Assembly (NCBI GenBank): GCA_030590185.1
Contig: JAUUZB010000026.1
Coordinates: 1 to 12,238, forward strand
DNA from: Deltaproteobacteria bacterium
GTDB taxonomy: Bacteria > Myxococcota > XYA12-FULL-58-9 > JAUUZB01
DNA: 12,238 nucleotides
Reading direction: 5' to 3'
Position numbers and translations under genes: made by a program. Within the stretch, counting starts at the first letter, position 1. The number at the start of each line of letters is the position of its first letter. Shown here piece by piece: positions 1 through 8,800 of the stretch. Below the pieces are notes generated by a model. That model made no database searches and was not told the origin of the DNA. It saw nothing but the letters and a program-made list of their open reading frames with translations.

Positions 1-1810
1 GACGGCGAGTTGGGAATCGGCACAACCAGTAGCTACCAGAGCAACCCAACGGCGGTCTGCGCCGTGGGACAACACGGCATCGATTGCGAGACCCTCGGCG
101 GAGTCACCGCGATCACGGTCGGCACCTATTTCACCTGCGCGGTGAGCGCCGGTGAGGCCTGGTGTTGGGGTCGCGACACCCTGGGTCGTCTCGGCAACGA
201 CGTGCTGACCGGCGATGAGGTCAATCCAATCCCGGTCTGCGAAGCTGGCTCCGGATGGGGCTGCGAGCGCTTGAGCGACGTGCGTACCGTCGTGGCGGGC
301 TCGGGCCACGTCTGTGCGATCGTCGATCGATCGCCGGACACGGGGGATGTGGTGTGTTGGGGCGATGGACTCAACGGACGGCTTGGCGACCGAATTGAGG
401 AAACCGCCTGGAACCCGGTCTCAGTCTGTCTCACCGAACCGGAGGGCTGCGAGCCGCTCTCCGGCGCAACTGCGCTCTCGGCCGGGGACAGCCACACCTG
501 CGCCGTACTCGATGGAACGGGTGACGTTCGCTGTTGGGGCTATGGGGCGGACGGTACCCTGGGGATCCCGATCTCCACCGTCCAGGTCGAGCCTAGGGCA
601 GTCTGCGAACACGGGATCCTCCTGGGGTGCGAGCCGATGGCGAATGTGGAGACGGTGGAGGCGGGTCCGGCGCATGCTTGCGCGGTCTTCCAGGATGGAA
701 CCGTCAAATGCTGGGGCCTCGGCGCATTCGGCGCCCTCGGCCATGAAGGCACTATTCGAACCCAGCGGGTCTCATCGGTCTGTCTCAGTGGCGGGGGAAT
801 AACCTGCGATCAGCTAAACGGCGCGGTGGCGGTAGCAGCCGGGGGCACGGTCGAACGACCACTCACCTGCGTGCTGCTCGAGGGAGGCGCGATCAGTTGC
901 TGGGGGGACAATTACTACGGTCAACTCGGCACCGGAGGGGCACAGATGCGCAGCTTGGTGCCGCTGTCCGTTCTTTGCGGTAGCGGCTTCGAAGAAGACT
1001 GCCAGACCGGCGGTATCTTGCGCGACGCGATCAGCGTCGATACCGGCGGGGCTCACGCTTGCGTGGTCATGGGCAGCGGGCGGGTGAAGTGCTGGGGAGA
1101 CAACGAACACGGGCAGCTCGGTATTGGTGGCCGCGACGGCCGCACAACCCCCAGCGACGTCCCACTCGATGATGCCATAGCGGTTGCCCTCGGTGGTCAC
1201 CATTCCTGTGCGCTCCTGGCCAGCGGTCGGGTCGCCTGTTGGGGCGACAACAACATCGGCCAGGCCGGTACGGGAACCACCGGCGGCATCGTCCCCATCC
1301 CTCAGTTCGTTTGCAGCATCACGGCGGAGGGCACGTGCGATCCCATTACGAACGCGATCGCGATCGCCGCCGGCCGTGACACCAGTTGCGTGCTAGTGGA
1401 TGACGGTCGGGTCTTCTGCTGGGGCGATGGACAGCGGGGCCAACTCGGTCACGGAAACCTGGTGGCGTGGCGGGGGGATTGTGATCCAACCAGTACGCTG
1501 CCGGGGGGACGACCCTTCGCGGAGTACGTCTGTGCCGTCGACGCCTATGACGACTGTGTACGTGGCCCTGCGGAACCCTGCATCGAGCACCTTTCCGACG
1601 TCGTGGCAATCTCGGGTGGTGACGGGCATTTCTGCGCCGTGACTGCCAGCGAGCAGATCGTTTGTTGGGGAGATAACACCGAAACGAATCTCGGTGATGG
1701 GAGCCCGCGCGGCGTTGCGGTTGCCTATTGTTACAGGACGGATGACTTCCTCGGCGTTACGTTTGTTGCCCGCTGCTCCCCGACGCGTGTTTGTGCCCCG
1801 GGAGTCGGCC
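1..1810 (+). repeat. RCC1-type protein repeat array with an extra cysteine pair
   Basis: There are nine Cys-Trp-Gly blade cores, with CWG codons starting near 163, 355, 532, 709, 898, 1090, 1237, 1417 and 1663. Each is preceded 21 to 42 bases earlier by a partner Cys codon in a C(A/V)(V/L/I) context. Nine of the ten linkers carry a second motif, V-C-(6 to 8 residues)-C, or a near variant of it, as at 58/85. The linker between the cores at 1090 and 1237 lacks it. Units are about 150 to 250 bases long and diverged at DNA level, so they are old protein repeats and not a recent DNA expansion. Bases 1740-1810 form a Cys-containing junction before the Kelch part. Confidence 0.88.
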
Positions 1811-2829
1811 AGTGTGACCCAGATTTCGATGACCTCTGGGCATGGGACGCAACCGCTGCCACCTGGACGCCGCTCGCCTCCCTGGGCACCCCGCCCAACC
1901 CGCGCCGTGATAGCAGCATGGTGTTTCATCAAGACGCGGCCCGCCCCCTGCTCTTTGGCGGACTACCGGTCGAGGCGGGCTCCTCTGCCTATTACTGGGA
2001 CTGGGATGGCTCGGCCTGGACAAGGGGCGCCGTGAGCGGTGCGACTCGACGGGAGAATCTCGGCATGACCTACGATACGGCGAGAGCGGTGGCGGTCGTG
2101 TTTGGTGGCCGCGCCCCAGGATCCCATCCGGTCGAAACCTGGGAGGTTGCCTGGCAGGCTGCCACGTTGACCTGGACCTGGGAAAAACATCTGATTTTGG
2201 TGCCGGTCAAACCGCCAGGTCGACACGGTCACCGCCTGGCCTACGACGCCAACCGTGGGGTGACGGTAATGTTCGGCGGGGAGTTGGGTTACTCCACCGA
2301 CCTATTCCCTGAGATGGTCAACGACACCTGGGAATGGGACGGTGCTATTTGGAGCCCGCGGAACGCCGGCGAGCCCATCCCCAGCCCCCGACGCGACCTC
2401 GCCATGGTCTATGACGCCACCGATCAACAGGTCGTGCTCTTCGGCGGCTATGACGGCACCTACCGCCAAGACGTCTGGTCGTGGGACGGCTCCACCTGGA
2501 CCGAACGGATCCCCGCCGGCGACGCGCCGAGCGCCCGGGCAATGCACACCATGGTCTATGACCCGGACCGCGGGGTGACCATCATGTTCGGTGGCTACGA
2601 CGGCGTGGGCTTCTACAACGACGTCTGGGAGTGGACCGGCGCTACCAACAGCTGGGTCGAACGGATCTCTTCCGGAGCAGCTCCAGCGGCCCGGGCCATG
2701 CACGCCATGGCCTATGACACGGTGTCGCAGCGGGTGCTGATTTTCGGCGGGCATCGGCTGCGAGACGACAACAAGCTAGATGAGCTGTCCAAACAAACCT
2801 GCGAGGTCGCGGAGGTGAGCGCACCATGA
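1..2829 (+). CDS. RCC1-repeat / Kelch-repeat double beta-propeller protein, 5'-truncated by the window
   Basis: The reading frame is open from base 1 (Asp-Gly-Glu-Leu-Gly-Ile-Gly is the tail of an RCC1 repeat), so the true start lies upstream; the TTG at 10 is not a credible start. At least 942 codons are visible. Bases 1 to about 1810 encode RCC1-type repeats: nine complete cores with the pattern C(A/V)(V/L)...G.V.CWG....G.LG, plus the partial first one. From about 1822 to 2757 there are six Kelch-type repeats (D.W.WDG..W ... R....M.YD ... V.(L/M)FGG). Both families fold into beta-propellers that usually bind proteins or carbohydrates. The many paired cysteines point to an oxidising, extracytoplasmic location; any signal peptide would be upstream and is not visible. 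The C-terminus ends shortly after the last Kelch unit, with no membrane helix or sorting tail. The stop overlaps the next start. The ligand and role are unknown. Confidence 0.9.
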   Translation, partial: DGELGIGTTSSYQSNPTAVCAVGQHGIDCETLGGVTAITVGTYFTCAVSAGEAWCWGRDTLGRLGNDVLTGDEVNPIPVCEAGSGWGCERLSDVRTVVAGSGHVCAIVDRSPDTGDVVCWGDGLNGRLGDRIEETAWNPVSVCLTEPEGCEPLSGATALSAGDSHTCAVLDGTGDVRCWGYGADGTLGIPISTVQVEPRAVCEHGILLGCEPMANVETVEAGPAHACAVFQDGTVKCWGLGAFGALGHEGTIRTQRVSSVCLSGGGITCDQLNGAVAVAAGGTVERPLTCVLLEGGAISCWGDNYYGQLGTGGAQMRSLVPLSVLCGSGFEEDCQTGGILRDAISVDTGGAHACVVMGSGRVKCWGDNEHGQLGIGGRDGRTTPSDVPLDDAIAVALGGHHSCALLASGRVACWGDNNIGQAGTGTTGGIVPIPQFVCSITAEGTCDPITNAIAIAAGRDTSCVLVDDGRVFCWGDGQRGQLGHGNLVAWRGDCDPTSTLPGGRPFAEYVCAVDAYDDCVRGPAEPCIEHLSDVVAISGGDGHFCAVTASEQIVCWGDNTETNLGDGSPRGVAVAYCYRTDDFLGVTFVARCSPTRVCAPGVGQCDPDFDDLWAWDATAATWTPLASLGTPPNPRRDSSMVFHQDAARPLLFGGLPVEAGSSAYYWDWDGSAWTRGAVSGATRRENLGMTYDTARAVAVVFGGRAPGSHPVETWEVAWQAATLTWTWEKHLILVPVKPPGRHGHRLAYDANRGVTVMFGGELGYSTDLFPEMVNDTWEWDGAIWSPRNAGEPIPSPRRDLAMVYDATDQQVVLFGGYDGTYRQDVWSWDGSTWTERIPAGDAPSARAMHTMVYDPDRGVTIMFGGYDGVGFYNDVWEWTGATNSWVERISSGAAPAARAMHAMAYDTVSQRVLIFGGHRLRDDNKLDELSKQTCEVAEVSAP
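1822..2757 (+). repeat. Six Kelch-type protein repeats
   Basis: Six units end in FGG near 1965, 2110, 2280, 2450, 2595 and 2752. Each begins with an aromatic-rich strand such as D-x-W-x-W-D-G. Units 4 to 6 are the most regular (NDTWEWDG, QDVWSWDG, NDVWEWTG; each with R...M.YD and FGG). Units 1 to 3 are more divergent. Six units fit a complete six-bladed Kelch propeller. This is a protein-level repeat; the DNA copies are diverged. Confidence 0.85.
2811..2829 (+). promoter_or_regulatory. Strong Shine-Dalgarno and ATGA stop/start overlap
   Basis: GGAGGTGA at 2811-2818 lies 7 bases before the ATG at 2826. That ATG overlaps the TGA (2827-2829) of the RCC1-Kelch gene as ATGA. The site lies inside the upstream coding sequence. 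This arrangement typically means translational coupling, so the two proteins are probably made together from one mRNA. It also fixes the start of the downstream gene, because the encoded N-terminus is a signal peptide. Confidence 0.85.
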
Positions 2830-4310
2830 ATGCCAACCTCGGTATCTCCGGCCCGCTTTTCGCGGTGGTTCTCTTTGCGACACCGGCCACGGCAGCCGCG
2901 GCAGATCTCAACACGGGCGATCACTGCCAACTCACTAACTCGGTCTCCCTGATGGAAAAGGACGGCGGCGGTGAACGGCTCGCTCGCCTCAACGCCGGCG
3001 TGCAGGTCGAGATCCTAAAAGCGAGCACCGACTGGACCTGGATCGCGGCGGACGGCCAACGCGGCTACGTCAAGAGCGCCTGGTTCAATCAGGTCTGCGA
3101 GCGGCTGGCGTCCCAGCCCACTGGATCTTCGGCGGTCGATGAGGTGACCGCGACCGAAGCTGGGACCGAGGCCATCACCGCGGCCGCGCCAGGGTCGACG
3201 CCACCACCACAACCCGACCCCGACGACCCCGGCTTCGGCACGACCTACAAGATCAAGATCGCGGTCATGGACCTCAAGGGCACCGGCCTCCCACCGGAGC
3301 TGCTCACCGCCCTGTCGAGCACCGTGCCCGAGACCATCGACGCCCTCGGTCCGTTCAAGGCGATCTCGAGCCAGGACATCATCCAGATGCTCCATTACGA
3401 AGCCCAACAACAGGTCCTCGGTTGCACCGACGAGGCCTGCTGGGCGCAGATCGGCGGCACCCTGGGAGCGGACTTCCTGGTCAACGGCACCATCACCCGG
3501 GTCGACGAGATCGCCATGGTGCAGCTGCAACTCCTGAACACCATGAATACCAAGGTCGAGAACCGCATCTCCCGTGAGCACCAGGGCCCCACCTCCGAGC
3601 TGTTCGATACCATGCGCAGCGCCGCCCGGGCGCTGATGCAGCCGATCCTCGGTCAGCATTCGGGCGAGCTCATGGTGAAGGTGACCGAGGAGGGCGCCAG
3701 CATCTCGGTCAACGGCACCATCGTCGGGGTCAGCCCCTTGGGCGCGCCGTTGACCTTGGCCGGCGGCACCCACACTATCGGGGTCAACAAACAGGGCTTC
3801 ATCCGCTTCCTCCAGGACGTGATGGTCACCGATGCGGGTCAGGCCACGGTCGAGGCCCAATTGATGCCCTCCACCGAGTTCATCCGCACATACCAATCCA
3901 ACGCCGGGACCATGCGCACCCTGGCCTGGGTTTCGATCGCCGCTGGCGCCGCCGCCCTCGGTACCGGTGTTAGTCTGTTGGTGGTCGGCAGCGAACAGGC
4001 CAAGGCGTACAACGAGCAGGTCCTCACCTACAATGCCCGCACCGATCGGGACAGCGGCCAGTACAACTCCCTGGGCCAGTGGGAAAAGGAGATCGCGGCG
4101 ATCGACAGCGCGGTGTTGCCAACCCTCATCTTCGGGGTGGCTGGCCTCACCACCGGTATCCTGCTCTGGATCCTGGGCGACGACCCCTACCGCTACGAGA
4201 CCATGCTGCGCACTGAAGCTGACTCTGAGGCTGCCTCCAAAGCTGACTCTGTGGTCGATGCGCAGCTCCTCATCCTGCCGGGGGGAGCGGGGCTTGCGGT
4301 GACTTTTTAG
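2826..4310 (+). CDS. Exported SH3b / CsgG-like / PEGA protein with two C-terminal membrane helices
   Basis: This is a 494-residue protein. Residues 1-26 form a signal peptide ending in an Ala-rich cleavage region (TPATAAAA). Residues about 27-97 resemble a bacterial SH3 domain (variable-length start, ...GYVKSAWF...). An acidic, Pro-rich linker follows to about 140. Residues 141-275 form a CsgG/TolB-N-like alpha-beta domain: I-A-V-M-D-L at the first strand, SSQDIIQML, then QQVLGC-x4-AC and IGGTLGADFLVNGTI. Residues 280-349 form a PEGA domain (surface-associated beta-sandwich: ISVNGTIVGVSPL ... GTHTIGVNKQGF). Hydrophobic helices lie at about 366-388 and 431-452, with a charged loop between them. 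The tail has a small EADS-like repeat. The domain order suggests an envelope-anchored scaffold. SH3b and PEGA domains commonly bind peptidoglycan or envelope components, but no substrate can be assigned. It overlaps the gene upstream and lies 44 bases before its paralogue. Confidence 0.87.
   Translation: MNANLGISGPLFAVVLFATPATAAAADLNTGDHCQLTNSVSLMEKDGGGERLARLNAGVQVEILKASTDWTWIAADGQRGYVKSAWFNQVCERLASQPTGSSAVDEVTATEAGTEAITAAAPGSTPPPQPDPDDPGFGTTYKIKIAVMDLKGTGLPPELLTALSSTVPETIDALGPFKAISSQDIIQMLHYEAQQQVLGCTDEACWAQIGGTLGADFLVNGTITRVDEIAMVQLQLLNTMNTKVENRISREHQGPTSELFDTMRSAARALMQPILGQHSGELMVKVTEEGASISVNGTIVGVSPLGAPLTLAGGTHTIGVNKQGFIRFLQDVMVTDAGQATVEAQLMPSTEFIRTYQSNAGTMRTLAWVSIAAGAAALGTGVSLLVVGSEQAKAYNEQVLTYNARTDRDSGQYNSLGQWEKEIAAIDSAVLPTLIFGVAGLTTGILLWILGDDPYRYETMLRTEADSEAASKADSVVDAQLLILPGGAGLAVTF
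4215..4250 (+). repeat. Three tandem 12-base units in the C-terminal tail
   Basis: Three in-frame 12-base units encode E-A-D-S, E-A-A-S and K-A-D-S. The first and third share AAGCTGACTCTG (4216-4227 and 4240-4251). The middle unit differs from the first at several positions. The units lie after the second membrane helix, in a charged tail, and look like a small local duplication. Confidence 0.7.
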
Positions 4311-4337
4311 CAGCTGCTCCGTGGGGAGAGTTGAGAG

Positions 4338-4344
4338 AAGGGAG
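4338..4344 (+). promoter_or_regulatory. Ribosome binding site deciding the 4355 start
   Basis: AAGGGAG sits 10 bases before the ATG at 4355. The frame is also open to a TTG at 4331, but that start would place the Shine-Dalgarno inside the gene and add eight polar residues before the signal peptide, so 4355 is preferred. Confidence 0.65.
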
Positions 4345-4354
4345 CTATCCCATC

Positions 4355-5887
4355 ATGTCATGGCAGCAATCACGGGCGGCGCTGACCCTCCTGCTCATCG
4401 TGCTCGGCGTCCCGGCCCATGCCGTCGCGGAAGATGTTGACTCCCGGGTCGATGCCATCACCGGCGCACCGTCGCCCCTGGCGATGCCCCCAGTTGGTCC
4501 CCAGGCTGACCTGACGCCAACACCACTCGAGCTCGAGACGCCGACACCGCCGGAGCTCGAGGTCGGCGCTCGATCTCCTGAGCGAGTGCCACAAGACGAG
4601 CCTCGAGGGTCCGAGCCGGCCAACCCCAGCGGGGGGAGCGCCTCGTTCGCGCCAGGCCGGGTCCTGGTCGTGCCCCTCACCAAGTCCGAGGTCGCTGAGG
4701 TGCTCGCCATTCGAGCCAGCCAAGCGATTGCCACCGTCGTCTCCGCGCAGGGCGACGGCTGGAGCGCCATCACCCGCGAGGAGCTCGACGATCTCCTCGA
4801 CATGGAGCAAGCGCAACAACTCCTTGGCTGCGAGTCGGATGCCGCCTGCCTGGCGACCGCGAGCCGGTCGGCCGAGCCGAGCTGGGTGGTCAGTGGAACG
4901 ATTGGCATGGTGGGACTGAACTTGACCGTCAACCTCGTCCTCGTTGATGTCGAAGCCTCGGTGGTACGCAACCGGGTGAGCGAGGTGATCCTTCGCAACG
5001 ACTCCCTGGCCAGCGATGTCCGTGCCCTGACCCGACGGCTCTTCGCCTGGACGCTGGCGCACGACAGCAGCGAGCCGCGTTTCGAGCTGAGCGGCGACCG
5101 GGAGCGCTCCTTTGCGGTCTTTGACCTAACCCCTAGCGGCGTTGAGGCGGCCGTGGCCGAGAACCTCACGCAGGTGCTGGCGGACGAGCTCAAGAACCTC
5201 GAGAATGCACGGGTCGTCGGCCGGGACGATATCCGCAACATGCTCAGCCTGATGGGCGACAAGCAGCAGCTCGGCTGCGCTGATGATGACGCCTGCCTGG
5301 TGGAGATCGGTGGCGCCCTTGGTGTTTCCTACCTCGTCGCGGGAACGGTCGGAAAGATCGCCGACACCTTCATCATCGCCTTGCGCCTCACCAATCCGCG
5401 GGAGGGAACCGTAGAGAACCGAGTCACCGAGTCGTTTACCGGCCGCGGTGAACAGATCCTCGGTGCCATGCGCGTGGCGATCTGGCGCCTGATCGGGATC
5501 CCACGCAGCGGACCGGGCGACCTGCTGTTGAGCGCCAACCTGCCGGCGGCGGTCTACCTCGATGGCGCGGCGGTCGGCAGTCTGCCGCTCAGCGCCCTCG
5601 TGGGCTTGACCCCGGGTCGTCACTCCCTGCGTTTGGAGGCCGAGGATTTTCAGGAGTGGCAGAGCGATATCTATGTCGAGCCCGGCCGCGAGACCGCGAT
5701 CCGGGCCAGGCTCTTGCCCCTCCCGCGGGAGTGGTACGAGAGCTGGGTTTTCTGGACCATCGCCGGGGGCGTAGCCGCCATCGCGGCTGGGACCACCATC
5801 GCGGTGATCGCCACCACCGGGGGCAACAGCGGCGACCCCCAGGGTACGACCTTTGCAGGCATGGAGATCAGCCTGCCCGCCAGGTGA
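4355..5887 (+). CDS. Exported protein with two CsgG-like domains, PEGA domain and C-terminal helix
   Basis: This is a 510-residue protein. The signal peptide is MSWQQSRAALTLLLIVLG followed by a VPAHA cleavage region. A Pro/Glu-rich linker runs to about residue 100. Two CsgG/TolB-N-like domains follow. The first, about 102-230, has RVLVVPL, ITREELDDLL and LLGC159-x5-C165. The second, about 245-385, has SFAVFDL, VGRDDIRNML, QQLGC308-x5-C314, VEIGGALGVSYLVAGTVG. A PEGA domain spans about 388-457 (VYLDGAAVGSLPL ... GRHSLRLEAEDF) and a single helix about 463-488 (WVFWTIAGG...). The first CsgG-like copy has lost the usual EIGGALGA segment, replaced by TASRSAEPSW, and is probably the more divergent. 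Known CsgG forms a secretion pore, but this protein has PEGA and a helix instead of the barrel hairpins and lipobox, so a pore role is not supported. It looks like a paralogue of the gene upstream. The next gene starts 4 bases after its stop. Confidence 0.87.
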   Translation: MSWQQSRAALTLLLIVLGVPAHAVAEDVDSRVDAITGAPSPLAMPPVGPQADLTPTPLELETPTPPELEVGARSPERVPQDEPRGSEPANPSGGSASFAPGRVLVVPLTKSEVAEVLAIRASQAIATVVSAQGDGWSAITREELDDLLDMEQAQQLLGCESDAACLATASRSAEPSWVVSGTIGMVGLNLTVNLVLVDVEASVVRNRVSEVILRNDSLASDVRALTRRLFAWTLAHDSSEPRFELSGDRERSFAVFDLTPSGVEAAVAENLTQVLADELKNLENARVVGRDDIRNMLSLMGDKQQLGCADDDACLVEIGGALGVSYLVAGTVGKIADTFIIALRLTNPREGTVENRVTESFTGRGEQILGAMRVAIWRLIGIPRSGPGDLLLSANLPAAVYLDGAAVGSLPLSALVGLTPGRHSLRLEAEDFQEWQSDIYVEPGRETAIRARLLPLPREWYESWVFWTIAGGVAAIAAGTTIAVIATTGGNSGDPQGTTFAGMEISLPAR

Positions 5888-5894
5888 CGCCATG
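5882..5894 (+). promoter_or_regulatory. Shine-Dalgarno overlapping the upstream stop codon
   Basis: AGGTGA (5882-5887) includes the TGA stop of the PEGA gene and precedes the ATG at 5892 by 4 bases. The frame extends upstream to a TTG at 5853, but the 5892 start places a lipobox at the correct distance from Met1, so it is chosen. Confidence 0.6.
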
Positions 5895-8800
5895 AGATAC
5901 GCGCTTTTAAACTCCATCGTTTTCTTGGCTGCCTGCTCACCCGGGACGCAGCCCGAGCCCCTGCGCCTGCGCGCCCCGACGCGCATCAGCCAGCCTGCGA
6001 ATTCCACCAATGCCACCCTGTGCGCCGAGCTCGACGTGACCTTTACCTTCGGCCTGGCGAGCGGCTCGGCCTCGCCGGTCTTCGACGGCGAAGCGCTACA
6101 GCCAAAACCCGGGGAGACCTGCGCCTGGACCGTGCCGGCGCGCGAACACGTAGCCGCCGGGACCTACGACCTCATCGCCAGCTTTCAGAGCAGCGCCGAG
6201 CATCCTAGCTGCGACGAGCCGGTGATCGCCGGCGTCTTTTTGCTCCTCGACGTGTCGTTCCCCTTTGACGAGAGCTTTCCTGGTTTCGTCGATGAGCTGT
6301 TCTTTTCGGGTTTGCCCGGGGAGATCGATCGCGTTCCGATCCCGGACGGCCAAGACGGCGACGACGTGCGCCAACGCTACCGCGATGCCCTCGAGAATCT
6401 CGCGATCGACTTCGACCTCGACGCGGATCGACTCGACAACCTGACCGAGCTCGCCGTGGGGACCGACCCCTGCGCGGTCACCCTGCCGCCCACCGTCAGC
6501 CTCGAGGTCAGTGATGGGAGCGAGGGCGTCGAGCTGCCCTTCAGCGTGACCCTCGATCTCAGCGGCAACCCGATCGGCGGCTTTGGCCTGCTGGTCACCA
6601 TCGGTCACGTCAACGATCTCTCGGCGGTCGCTGGGATCTACACCTCCACCGAGATCCGCATCACCACCCTCGCCTCGGCCCCGGCCGAGCTCTCGGTGGA
6701 TCCCGCCCCGGGGTCGGTGCCACGCGAACTCTGGGAGCTATCGCTACCGAACACTGTCTCCGATCTCACCTGGGAGCTCGGCTTTCGCCCGGACGAACCC
6801 TTCATCGGGGTCTTAACCTTTGCCGCCGAGGTCACGGACGTCAGCGGCTCACCGATCAACGGCACCCGCGTGAGCCGGGAGGTGACCATCGCCAACCTGC
6901 CGGATCCGATCCGCCTGATGTTGGGCCAGCGCAACGAAGGAGACCCGCCAAGCAGCGCCGGCGATTTTGTTCCCGGCGACAGCGTTAGCTTTGCCGAGCT
7001 TTTCGAAGGCCGCAATCCATCACCGCCGCCAGAGAACAATCTCCGCACCCTGTGGGACTTTTATCTAGCGGACGACGACTTCCCGGCGAGCGTCGCGTTA
7101 GGACCTGCGAGCTGGCAACCGGCGATCGGCGTCGGTGACTCGGGCCTCGCCCTCGAGATCGTCGACCATGACACGCACTGGACCCTGAGCTGGCTCCAGC
7201 CGGGGGCTAGCGGCGGACCTGATCTGGTCGGCCCGGACAACGACCTCTGGCTCAACCAACCGCCGGGTGGTTATGACCAGAGCATCGATCTCTGGTTGGC
7301 CGCCGGCACCGCCCCCTTTGCCTCAGTGAGCCTGACCGTGCGAGTTGCACCGCCGTTGAACGACCCCGGACTGCTCAGCGCACCTTCCATCGGCGAGCAA
7401 TCTTTGCCGAGCGTCGCCTTTGCTGAGCACGTCGCACGGGCTCACTTCTTCGACCCGGATCGGATTAGCGGCCTGGCGCCGAGCTGCGAGTTGGTGATTG
7501 ACCACGATCCCTGCACCGTGTCCCCATTTGACTCAATAACCTGTCTAGCGGAGCCGATCCTGGGCCGGGCCGGCTTCGACGGCGAGTGGAGCATCAACCT
7601 GGGGTTGGTACCGGCGGCCTTCTACGAGACCAACTGCGGCACGGAACCGAGCTTCGAGGTCACCCTGCGGGTTACTGACGTGCAGCCGGTTGGCGCAACC
7701 AACGGCTCGCTCACTATCAGCACCTCCTTCACCTTTGTCACCGGCGGGGTGCTTGCCAGCGTGGGTACCTACACGGGTGGGCCGGCGGCACCGCCGGTTG
7801 AGACCGAGATCAGCGACACCTATGGTCCGGCCGTGATCCACGGCCCGAGCCGCCTGGCGATCGTCTCCCTGGTGCTCGACGATCCGGTCAATGGCTCCGA
7901 TGAGCGAGTTTTCCTGGTCGACCTCGCCGAGCCCGGCCCGAGCCTCATCCACGAGTTCCCGATCGGGGAGCTTTGCATCATGAACCCCGTCGACTTTCCC
8001 CGTGAGAATGGCGTCGCCTGGGAGGGGGATCCCGACGGGCACTTCCTGGTGATCGGCAGGCGCACCACCAGCGGGACCGACTGTAACTTCGGGGACGAGT
8101 TGGCAGTCCTACTGGTTGACGTCGATGGCTCCGGCCAGATCCACACCACCAGTTATCCGATCAGCGGCCCGGATATCGACTGCCCCACCGCCTCCCCGCC
8201 CTATGTAGTGGTGGCGGACGACGGTACCTACTATCTCGCCTGCTACAACGCCCAGGGGCTGCACCGCATCACCCTCAACGGCGACACGGTCAGCATTGAT
8301 CTCGAGACCTTGCCTGCTGAGATCTTGAGCTCCGCCTCCCACAACTTGGCGAGCCTCACTGATGGCTCTGGCAATGAGTGGTTGGTGTGGCCCGCGGAGG
8401 CGTCTGCTGGGGCGGGGATCGTGGACCTCACCCTGCATCTCTTTGATCTCGGTACCTTCGACGGCATCCCGGGCGGCTTTGCGCCGGTCGATTACTACGT
8501 CGGCGTGGTCGACACTGCGGGCATCCTGGATCACGCCGAGGATCCGCATCGCCACGATTTCGTATTCATGACTTGGTTCGAGGACCAGGTCGAGCCGACT
8601 ATCGACGGCGTGCATCTCCACCGCTTACGCTTTGCCGGCCCGAGCCCGGTGCTCGAACCAACGGTCGCTTTTTTCCCGGACGCCATCCACACTGGTGGTG
8701 CGAGTCACCCGAGTCGCCTGCTGCTGCGCGAGTATGCCGGCGAGCCGCCCGCCGAGGCGGATCTGGTTCTCGCCATGCAAGAGGAGCTGAGTCCGGTGAC

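Noticed and set aside
10..12. TTG at 10 as a true start
   Set aside because: Codons 1-9 are in frame and encode the expected Asp-Gly-Glu of an RCC1 repeat, so the gene continues upstream.
3015..3896. 293-codon open frame on the - strand
   Set aside because: It lies wholly opposite the SH3b/PEGA gene, is made of His/Asp/Gly-rich low-complexity protein typical of antisense frames in high-GC DNA, and has no domain or ribosome binding site.
4331..4354. Upstream TTG start for the double CsgG-like gene
   Set aside because: It would add polar residues before the signal peptide and bury the ribosome binding site.
4345..5262. 305-codon open frame on the - strand
   Set aside because: Its Ser/Arg-rich composition and full overlap with a gene whose domains are clear mark it as an antisense shadow.
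3246..5887. Curli-type secretion channel (true CsgG)
   Set aside because: Neither protein has the lipobox or barrel hairpins of CsgG; both have PEGA domains and membrane helices, and no curli subunit gene is present.
5853..5891. Upstream TTG start for the large lipoprotein
   Set aside because: It would displace the lipobox to residue 28 behind a charged, Pro-containing stretch and overlap the previous gene by 35 bases.
5126..6016. 296-codon open frame on the - strand spanning two genes
   Set aside because: It crosses the border of two well-supported + strand genes and encodes no recognisable domain.
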